Source of the DNA: an uncultured Alphaproteobacteria bacterium
Lineage (GTDB): Bacteria; Pseudomonadota; Alphaproteobacteria; Rhodobacterales; Rhodobacteraceae
DNA length: 5,270 nucleotides
Reading direction: 5' to 3'
Assembly: GCA_929200295.1 (NCBI GenBank)
Contig: CAKMZE010000049.1
Coordinates: 2,496 to 7,765, forward strand
Shown: one piece after another, positions 1 to 4,609 of the stretch
Position numbering within the stretch: position 1 is the first letter of the stretch
How the letters are laid out: each line of letters opens with the position of its first letter
Notes under the pieces: model-generated
The model's input: only the letters and a program-made list of their open reading frames with translations
The model's database searches: none
What the model was told of the DNA's origin: nothing
Made by a program: the position numbers and the translations under genes

Positions 1-161
1 TTTACAAGCTCGTCTTCGCCACTCAAAAATTTTTCGGGCGCAAAAACCTCCTCAAAACCCCCTTCTTGTTGCGAACCAAACCCGCCACAAGCGGCCAACG
101 CCAAGCACGACAAGATTGCGCATGTCTGGAAACGACGGCGATAGATTTTGCTCAACATCAT
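1..161 (-). CDS. bamD: Outer-membrane lipoprotein, probably BamD (5' part only; runs off left edge)
   Basis: Reading leftward from tandem ATG codons at 161-159 and 158-156 gives 53 open codons to the window edge. The start is a bacterial lipoprotein signal: basic residues K5 and R8-R10, a hydrophobic stretch, then a lipobox LAAC with the lipidated Cys at residue 25 (numbering from the first ATG). The residue after Cys is Gly rather than Asp, as expected for outer-membrane sorting. The mature start contains FAPEKFLSGEDELV, which resembles the start of the first TPR-like helix in BamD proteins. BamD (ComL) is the essential lipoprotein partner of BamA in outer-membrane protein insertion. In Rhodobacterales bamD often follows lpxC, which supports the name. 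A ribosome site AGGGG (165-169) lies 3 nt from the first ATG and 6 nt from the second, so the second may be the true start. The lipoprotein call is firm; the bamD name rests on synteny and a short similarity. Confidence 0.75.
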   Translation of the reverse strand, partial: MMLSKIYRRRFQTCAILSCLALAACGGFGSQQEGGFEEVFAPEKFLSGEDELV

Positions 162-206
162 ATGCCCCTGCACATCTGGTGCTTACTCTTAGGCGGAACG
201 CCTTTG

Positions 207-221
207 TTAAGGTTTATTTAG
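207..221 (-). promoter_or_regulatory. CtrA-box-like sequence upstream of bamD
   Basis: The minus strand reads CTAA-ATAAACC-TTAA, again 7 of 8 positions of the TTAA-N7-TTAA consensus, 46 bp before the lipoprotein gene start. The flanking DNA is strongly AT-rich, so a chance match is quite possible. Confidence 0.2.
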
Positions 222-226
222 CATAT

Positions 227-253
227 AAAAATGAGGGGCAAAATGCCTTTTGC
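227..253 (-). terminator. Possible weak intrinsic terminator after lpxC
   Basis: On the minus strand, 28 nt after the lpxC stop, there is a perfect 6-bp inverted repeat GCAAAA-GGCA-TTTTGC (253-238). It is followed by CCCTCA and then five T residues (231-227). The stem is AT-rich and the T-run is displaced by 6 nt, so it would be a weak or partial terminator at best. A second small perfect repeat, AGGCG-TTC-CGCCT, lies at 191-203 with no T-run. The rest of the 120-bp gap shows no convincing promoter, so bamD could be read from lpxC transcripts or from a promoter I cannot recognise. Confidence 0.3.
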
Positions 254-281
254 AAGCTCAACGGCAACTTCATGCAAAGAG

Positions 282-1232
282 TTAGGCAACCTTGGCCAAA
301 TCGGCGTTATTCACGCCCGCACCTGGCAGTTGTGCGGCGCTTTTCGCATCACAAGTGACCCAACGCCACGCATCTGGTTGGGCAAAAAGCGCGCGGAGCA
401 ATTGGTTTGTCAGCGCGTGCCCTGCGCGCACGCCTGTATAGCGCCCTAAAATAGGGGCACCAGCCGTCGCCAGATCCCCCAAAGCATCCAGCATTTTATG
501 ACGCACGGCCTCGTCCTTATGACGCAAACCACCTGGGCTGAGCACTTCATCACCCGCGACGACAACCGCATTCAAATAACTGCCACCTTGAGCGAGACCT
601 TGCGCGCGCATTATATCAACATCTGACTGTCGGCAGAATGTGCGACTATCACAAAGCTCGCGCACGAATGTGCCATTCGACAAATTCAGCGTTTTTGATT
701 GATAGCCAATCGCCGCATCATCAAAATCAATCTCAAAGTCCATTTGCAACGTCGATGCAGGCAGAAGGCGTGCCATCGCATTTCCATCGTTCACTGCGAT
801 CTCGCGCACGATCTCAATCGCTTGCAGTGGTTTATCCAATACAGCGATACCAGTACCAATGAACCCACGCACAAATTCAGCTGATGACCCATCCAGAATG
901 GGTACTTCGGGGCCGTCAACGTTAATCCACGCATTATGAATACCGCACCCTGCGAGTGCGGCCATCAAATGCTCAATCGTGGACAGGGTCACCCCTGACG
1001 TATTTTGCAATCGTGTGTTTAATGGCGTCTGCGCGACATGATCCCAACGTGCTGGAATTTCACCATCCGCAACATCGGTGCGGTTGAACATAATGCTTGT
1101 GTCAAAAGACGCAGGTGAAACAACGATACGAGCGGGCTTGCCAGTGTGCAAACCCACGCCTTGAAAATGAACATCTGACTTAAGCGTCGTTTGCACGCGG
1201 TCGTATCCTTCGTCTTCGCAATGTTGTCTCAT
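282..1232 (-). CDS. lpxC: UDP-3-O-acyl-N-acetylglucosamine deacetylase LpxC
   Basis: LpxC is the zinc-dependent cytoplasmic deacetylase that carries out the committed step of lipid A synthesis, removing acetate from UDP-3-O-acyl-GlcNAc. The family motifs are present in order: GVGLHTGKPA (25-34), TIEHLMAALAG (85-95) with catalytic-type E87 and zinc ligand H88, DGPEVPILDGSSAEFV (106-121), SRTF (196-199), VRHKMLDALGDL (243-254) with zinc ligands H245 and D249, and SGHAL-like AGHALTNQLLRALF (270-283) with catalytic-type H272. Both halves of the duplicated fold are complete. The ATG at 1232 gives 316 aa but has no clear ribosome site. A GTG at 1196-1194 (residue 13) has GAAGGA 9 nt upstream and gives 304 aa starting MQTTLK, matching the usual family length (E. 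coli has 305) and N-terminus; I favour it as the true start. The gene sits after an ftsZ terminator and is probably transcribed from its own promoter. Confidence 0.97.
   Translation of the reverse strand: MRQHCEDEGYDRVQTTLKSDVHFQGVGLHTGKPARIVVSPASFDTSIMFNRTDVADGEIPARWDHVAQTPLNTRLQNTSGVTLSTIEHLMAALAGCGIHNAWINVDGPEVPILDGSSAEFVRGFIGTGIAVLDKPLQAIEIVREIAVNDGNAMARLLPASTLQMDFEIDFDDAAIGYQSKTLNLSNGTFVRELCDSRTFCRQSDVDIMRAQGLAQGGSYLNAVVVAGDEVLSPGGLRHKDEAVRHKMLDALGDLATAGAPILGRYTGVRAGHALTNQLLRALFAQPDAWRWVTCDAKSAAQLPGAGVNNADLAKVA
1206..1211 (-). promoter_or_regulatory. Ribosome binding site supporting a GTG start of lpxC
   Basis: The minus strand reads GAAGGA here, 9 nt before a GTG at 1196-1194. The upstream ATG at 1232 is preceded by CGCCTCACAGTTTA, which contains no purine-rich Shine-Dalgarno match. 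LpxC family proteins usually start within a few residues of the conserved TLK segment, which agrees with the GTG start. If the longer form is the real one, this site is simply coding sequence for residues 8 and 9 (Glu-Gly). Confidence 0.55.
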
Positions 1233-1332
1233 TAAACTGTGAGGCGAAAACGCTCAATTCACGGTTTCTAACCAATCGTAATAACTTGGCTTACAATTGG
1301 TTTCTTCGGCGAAATTCCGCGCTAAAGTGTTG
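1233..1332 (-). promoter_or_regulatory. lpxC leader, expected to hold the lpxC promoter
   Basis: This AT-rich stretch lies between the ftsZ terminator tail and the longest lpxC reading frame. If the terminator works, lpxC must be transcribed from inside it. I could not find a convincing -35/-10 pair: TATTAC (within 1270-1302) resembles a -10 element but has no good -35 partner, and TTGTAA followed 17 bp later by GGTTAG is poor. An imperfect 12-bp palindrome GCGGAATTTCGC (1309-1320) and a much larger inverted repeat (1270-1302) are the visible structure. The promoter is inferred from gene arrangement, not recognised by sequence. Confidence 0.4.
1270..1302 (-). repeat. Large inverted repeat (12-bp arms) in the lpxC leader
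   Basis: On the minus strand, AACCAATTGTAA (1302-1291) is followed by a 9-nt loop and TTACGATTGGTT (1281-1270). The arms are complementary at 11 of 12 positions, and the remaining pair is a T-G wobble in RNA, so all 12 could pair in a transcript. It ends 37 nt before the lpxC ATG and is not followed by a T-run on the minus strand, so it does not look like a terminator for ftsZ. On the plus strand it is followed by TTCTTC. It could be an operator for a dimeric regulator or an mRNA hairpin; the sequence alone does not decide. Confidence 0.7.
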
Positions 1333-1367
1333 AAAACAATAAAAATGGCCACCCAAAGGCAGCCATT
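1333..1367 (-). terminator. Intrinsic terminator of ftsZ
   Basis: Starting 45 nt after the ftsZ stop, the minus strand holds AATGGCTGCC (1367-1358), loop TTTG (1357-1354) and GGTGGCCATT (1353-1344). This forms a 10-bp stem with two internal G-U pairs. It is followed directly by TTTATTGTTTT (1343-1333). The GC-rich core with a U-rich tail is the standard rho-independent form. The plus strand lacks a matching T-run, so it acts on ftsZ transcripts only. It implies that ftsZ ends an operon and lpxC is mainly expressed separately, although read-through is possible. Confidence 0.8.
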
Positions 1368-1411
1368 CTAAACTGGGCCAGATCAGCCCAATATTATAAA
1401 ATTTTACAGAC

Positions 1412-3097
1412 TTAGTTCGCCTGGCGGCGCAAAAAGGCAGGAATTTCGATGCGTTCTTGCTCTGGGTCCTGAGATGATTCTTCTTGCGGAGCCGCTGTTA
1501 CCTGCGGTGCTTCCCGCGTGGGTTGCTGCGGTTCTGCACCCGAACCTGTCATCCGGTTGATCAATGAATTGATCCCAAAACGCGGCTTATCCGTGTCTCC
1601 TGCATGCTCAACTGGGCTTGCACTTTGCTGCTGAGGCGCATTGGTAACAGCGGCTTGCAATCGCGCCATTGCCTCGGGTGTCGGTGTACCTGGTGCCCTA
1701 GCTTGCGGTGCCGGATGAACGGGCGCACCCATTGCATCCTCGCGCGGCTGATATGCAGGTGGTGGCAGATCATCAACCGCAGCCTTTTGGTGTGGCTGCG
1801 GCGCAGACATCTCATTAAACAACGACGGCTCAGGTTGTTGATACTGCGGCTGCGCATAAGCTTGCTGCTGTTCTTGATGCTGCGTTGTCATCATGGGCTG
1901 CGCTTGTGATTGGGCCTGCTGGTATTGCTGTTGTGCAGGTTGCGCTTGTGCCACGGGCTGTTGCTGCTGCACCGGTGCAGATTCTTGTACGAAAGCGGGC
2001 ATCGCTGGCTTTGCCATTTCAGCCGCTTGTGGTGCCGGAGCTGTCGCCGTTTGCGCGGCTTCAGACATCACAGATTGCGTCAATGGCTGTGCCAAAGATC
2101 TACGGGGCACGGGGATTTCTGTTGCTTTGGCAACCACATCAATACCTGTTGCAACAACAGACACACGCATGCGCCCGTCCATTGATGTGTCTAGCGTTGA
2201 GCCCACGATAATATTCGCGTCGGCATCGACCTTTTCACGGATTTTATTGGCGGCTTCATCAAGCTCAAACAAGGTCAGATCATATCCGCCTGTGATATTG
2301 ATCAACACGCCACGCGCGCCCTCGAGCGAGATTTCGTCCAAGAGAGGATTAGCGATCGCCTTTTCAGCGGCTTGAACAGCGCGGTTCTCGCCATCAGCCT
2401 CGCCTGTACCCATCATGGCTTTGCCCATCTCATCCATCACAGCGCGCACATCAGCGAAATCAAGGTTGATCAAACCTGGGCGCACCATGAGATCGGTCAC
2501 GCCTTTGACGCCCTGATAGAGCACATCATCGGCCAATGCGAAGGCTTCGGTAAAGGTCGTGTTCTCATTCGCAAGGCGGAACAAATTCTGGTTCGGGATG
2601 ACGATCAGCGTATCAACGACTTTTTGAAGTGCCTCAATGCCTTGGTCGGCTTGCGTCATCCGCTTGCCGCCCTCAAACTGGAACGGCTTTGTCACGACAC
2701 CAACGGTCAGAACGCCCAGCTCGCGTGCGGCCTGTGCGATGATCGGCGCGGCACCTGTCCCGGTGCCGCCGCCCATACCTGCGGTGATAAAGCACATGTG
2801 CGCGCCAGCGAGATGATCAACGATTTGTTCGATGCTCTCTTCTGCGGCTGCGGCACCAACTGTTGCCCGTGCGCCTGCCCCCAGACCTTCGGTGACTTTT
2901 ATGCCCATCTGGATCTTTGAGACTGAGCGTGACTGCTGCAACGCTTGCGCATCAGTATTGGCTACAACGAACTCGACACCCTCGAGGGATTGTTCAATCA
3001 TATTATTAACAGCGTTGCCGCCAGCACCACCGACACCGAACACGGTAATCCGAGGCTTGAGGTCTTCTTGACCTGGAAGAGATAAGTTCAAAGTCAT
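1412..3097 (-). CDS. ftsZ: Cell division protein FtsZ
   Basis: FtsZ is the tubulin-like GTPase that polymerises into the Z ring at midcell. The start chosen is ATG 3097-3095, giving 561 aa beginning MTLNLSLPGQ, the usual N-terminus in this lineage. GGCGGA lies 7 nt upstream. The in-frame ATG at 3139 would add 14 residues but has AAGGA only 1 nt away, which is too close. Visible parts: GVGGAGGNAVNNMI (21-34), tubulin signature GGGTGTG (109-115), T7 synergy loop NLDFADVRAVM (211-221) with N211, D213 and D216, globular domain to about residue 325, a disordered Gln/Pro/Ala-rich linker (about 326-548), and the C-terminal peptide EIPAFLRRQAN (551-561) that binds FtsA and other partners. The linker of some 220 residues is long compared with about 50 in E. 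coli. The gene is separated from ftsA by an AT-rich leader and ends at a strong terminator. Confidence 0.98.
   Translation of the reverse strand: MTLNLSLPGQEDLKPRITVFGVGGAGGNAVNNMIEQSLEGVEFVVANTDAQALQQSRSVSKIQMGIKVTEGLGAGARATVGAAAAEESIEQIVDHLAGAHMCFITAGMGGGTGTGAAPIIAQAARELGVLTVGVVTKPFQFEGGKRMTQADQGIEALQKVVDTLIVIPNQNLFRLANENTTFTEAFALADDVLYQGVKGVTDLMVRPGLINLDFADVRAVMDEMGKAMMGTGEADGENRAVQAAEKAIANPLLDEISLEGARGVLINITGGYDLTLFELDEAANKIREKVDADANIIVGSTLDTSMDGRMRVSVVATGIDVVAKATEIPVPRRSLAQPLTQSVMSEAAQTATAPAPQAAEMAKPAMPAFVQESAPVQQQQPVAQAQPAQQQYQQAQSQAQPMMTTQHQEQQQAYAQPQYQQPEPSLFNEMSAPQPHQKAAVDDLPPPAYQPREDAMGAPVHPAPQARAPGTPTPEAMARLQAAVTNAPQQQSASPVEHAGDTDKPRFGINSLINRMTGSGAEPQQPTREAPQVTAAPQEESSQDPEQERIEIPAFLRRQAN
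1544..1591 (-). other. Conserved-looking island DKPRFGINSLINRMTG in the FtsZ linker
   Basis: FtsZ residues 503-518 interrupt the low-complexity linker with a segment that is basic, hydrophobic and free of Gln and Ala, about 33 residues before the C-terminal IPAFLRR peptide. Its spacing of hydrophobic residues (F507, I509, L512, I513, M516) suits a short amphipathic helix. I recall similar segments in Rhodobacterales FtsZ proteins, but this is memory and not a search. It may be a second partner-binding motif; no function can be assigned from the sequence. Confidence 0.5.
1823..1981 (-). other. Gln-rich low-complexity coding tract in the FtsZ linker
   Basis: FtsZ residues 373-425 are dominated by Gln with Ala, Pro and Tyr, including a QQQQ run at 377-380 and repeated QPQ, QQ and YQQ units. 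CAG and CAA codons are mixed, giving TGCTG/TTGCTG-rich DNA without a strict tandem unit. The segment is presumably unstructured and expected to vary in length between relatives by slippage or recombination. Confidence 0.6.
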
Positions 3098-3104
3098 TGC
3101 TCTG

Positions 3105-3110
3105 TCCGCC
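3105..3110 (-). promoter_or_regulatory. Ribosome binding site deciding the ftsZ start
   Basis: GGCGGA on the minus strand lies 7 nt before ATG 3097-3095, a normal spacing. The competing AAGGA at 3141-3145 is only 1 nt from the ATG at 3139, so it would serve that start poorly. Together with the family-typical MTLNLS start, this supports the 561-aa FtsZ. Confidence 0.6.
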
Positions 3111-3149
3111 TGTTTACTAAGCCCATCCCACGCGGGCATATCCTTTTAA

Positions 3150-3164
3150 TTACGCTGATCTTAA
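3150..3164 (-). promoter_or_regulatory. CtrA-box-like sequence upstream of ftsZ
   Basis: The minus strand reads TTAA-GATCAGC-GTAA, which matches 7 of 8 positions of the alphaproteobacterial CtrA consensus TTAA-N7-TTAA. It lies 53 bp upstream of the ftsZ ATG. In Caulobacter CtrA represses ftsZ, but in Rhodobacterales CtrA is known mainly for motility and gene transfer agent control, and AT-rich DNA gives such matches by chance. Treat as a candidate only. Confidence 0.25.
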
Positions 3165-3271
3165 CTGTCTGTTGCCCAGACGTCACGGAAAAAAGACAAA
3201 ATACCTACAAAATATGGCAGTATTTGACAGGTTTTTTACATTATTTTGATATTTAGGCAAAATATTGCGTA

Positions 3272-4609
3272 TCACCAGTTGTCCTTAAACCATTTTACGG
3301 CCTTTTTGAACGAACGGCCGTTGTGTTGATCGGAGGGAATCTCGAAATCCCACCACTCATCTTGCGGATGCGCCGCGAATAGCGTGAGCCCAACCGCCCC
3401 CGAAAATGCCGGGCCAGTTGCGGCCTGTGGCAGACCCTGTACCCGCAAAGGACGGCCCAAGCGCACCTGATGCCCGAGGATTTTTGACGCAAGACCATCA
3501 AGACCCGGGATCTGGCTCGCGCCGCCCGTTAGAACGATCTGCTGTGTCGGCAGATGCTCGAACCCGGCACTATCAAGCCGCATGCGCACCTCTTCCAAAA
3601 TCTCTTCAACGCGGGGGCGCATAATGCCGATCAATTCCGCGCGTGACACCGTGCGGCGGTCGTGTTCCCAATCGCCTGTATCGCCACCGATCTCGATCAT
3701 TTCGCGATCATCCATGCCCGTGGCAACAACACCGCCATAAAAGGTCTTGATCCGCTCGGCTGTGGTCATCGGGATTTGCAGCCCCATTGAGATATCAGAC
3801 GTCACATGATCCCCGCCCATCCGCACCGCATCGGTTGAGATCATGTGCTTTTTCATGAACACGGAAATGCCCGTGGACCCGCCGCCCATATCGATACACG
3901 CCGCACCCAGTTCTTGTTCATCCTCCACCAGCGAAGACACACCGGACACATAGGCCGATGACGCAATCCCCGCGAGCTCAAGATCGCAGCGTTTTATGCA
4001 GAAATAGAGGTTTTGCAAGGCAACTGTATCGACCGTGAGCATATGCATATCTGTGGTAAGAGCATTGCCAACCTGCCCGCGCGGGTCTTCCATGCCTGTG
4101 CGGTGATCAAGCGCGAAATTGACAGGCTGCGCATGCAGCACTTCGCGGTCGCGCCCGTAATCTGGCACATCACATGCCGCCATAACCCGTGCGATATCAT
4201 ACTCTGTGACGACCCCGCCATCGAGATCAACAGCCCCGTCTAAACCATAGGATTTTGGCCGCGCGCCTGAAAGACAGGCAATCACGTGATCCACTCTGAC
4301 ATTCGCCATTTTCTGCGCGGCTTGGACAGCTGTGCGAATAGCCCGTTCGGTTTCATGCATTGCATTGACCTCACCAAAGGCCACACCGCGCGACCGGGTC
4401 GTCGCAGCCCCGATCACCCGAAATGAGGATTGCCCAGCCATTGATGACGCAACACCATCGCTAAATGCCGGACGTTCCGCACCGTCGAAACGTAAAATCA
4501 GACACGCGATTTTTGATGTGCCCACATCGAGAATGGCCACTAACCCGCGTTGCATCGCAGCTTTGCGCATTGTGCGCATGGCGCGCTGACTTTCGTATAA
4601 ATCTCGCAT
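3272..4609 (-). CDS. ftsA: Cell division protein FtsA
   Basis: FtsA is the actin-like ATPase that anchors FtsZ filaments to the cytoplasmic membrane and recruits later division proteins. The 445-aa product shows the actin-fold nucleotide motifs: phosphate-1 AILDVGTSKIA (25-35) with D28, G30, T31 and K33; phosphate-2 CIDMGGGSTGISVF (238-251) with D240; and the adenosine motif VLTGGASQIPGL (359-370). The region between about 85 and 180 corresponds to the FtsA-specific 1C subdomain. The C-terminus RSFKKAVKWFKDNW (432-445) is the expected membrane-targeting amphipathic helix. A basic N-terminal extension of about 20 residues precedes the fold, as in other alphaproteobacteria. The start ATG shares one base with the ftsQ stop (TGATG), and GAGGA (4620-4624) lies 10 nt upstream within ftsQ, so the two genes are probably translationally coupled. 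Confidence 0.98.
   Translation of the reverse strand: MRDLYESQRAMRTMRKAAMQRGLVAILDVGTSKIACLILRFDGAERPAFSDGVASSMAGQSSFRVIGAATTRSRGVAFGEVNAMHETERAIRTAVQAAQKMANVRVDHVIACLSGARPKSYGLDGAVDLDGGVVTEYDIARVMAACDVPDYGRDREVLHAQPVNFALDHRTGMEDPRGQVGNALTTDMHMLTVDTVALQNLYFCIKRCDLELAGIASSAYVSGVSSLVEDEQELGAACIDMGGGSTGISVFMKKHMISTDAVRMGGDHVTSDISMGLQIPMTTAERIKTFYGGVVATGMDDREMIEIGGDTGDWEHDRRTVSRAELIGIMRPRVEEILEEVRMRLDSAGFEHLPTQQIVLTGGASQIPGLDGLASKILGHQVRLGRPLRVQGLPQAATGPAFSGAVGLTLFAAHPQDEWWDFEIPSDQHNGRSFKKAVKWFKDNW

Larger units (their letters stand above)
3098..3271 (-). promoter_or_regulatory. ftsA-ftsZ intergenic region, likely ftsZ promoter and leader
   Basis: This 174-bp AT-rich gap is far wider than the other junction in the ftsQ-ftsA pair, and a dedicated ftsZ promoter is expected here. 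The best minus-strand candidate I see is TTGCCT (3260-3255), a 16-bp spacer and TAAAAA (3238-3233); each hexamer matches the sigma-70 consensus at 4 of 6 positions, so it is weak. CTGTCA (3230-3225) is another possible -35 but lacks a good -10. A perfect 5-bp hairpin GTCTG-GGCAA-CAGAC lies at 3167-3181 and would sit in the untranslated leader. I see no terminator for ftsA: the hairpin-like GCAA-TATT-TTGC just after its stop has no T-run, so read-through from ftsA into ftsZ is plausible. Confidence 0.5.

Noticed and set aside
215..241. A promoter for bamD made of TTGCCC, a 15-bp spacer and TAAATA on the minus strand
   Set aside because: The spacer is short, the -10 matches at only 3 of 6 positions, and the region overlaps the AT-rich terminator-like hairpin.
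116..449. Short plus-strand frames 116-358 and 231-449 across the lpxC-bamD gap
   Set aside because: They span the end of lpxC, the gap and the start of the lipoprotein gene on the opposite strand, and the products show no recognisable features.
1885..2920. Long plus-strand open frames opposite ftsZ, including 1885-2211, 1893-2375 and 2372-2920
   Set aside because: They lie wholly antisense to a certain gene. Their odd composition (for example a Cys/Ala-rich product from 1893) mirrors ftsZ codons and the CAG/CAA linker, and none has a recognisable domain.
3094..3126. A 10-codon leader frame (MGLVNRRTEQ) whose TGA overlaps the ftsZ ATG as ATGA
   Set aside because: The coupling geometry is neat, but the frame has no ribosome site at a workable distance and is short enough to arise by chance; conservation would be needed to revive it.
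3256..3269. A terminator directly after ftsA (GCAA-TATT-TTGC)
   Set aside because: The stem is only 4 bp and is followed by CTAAATATC rather than a T-run.
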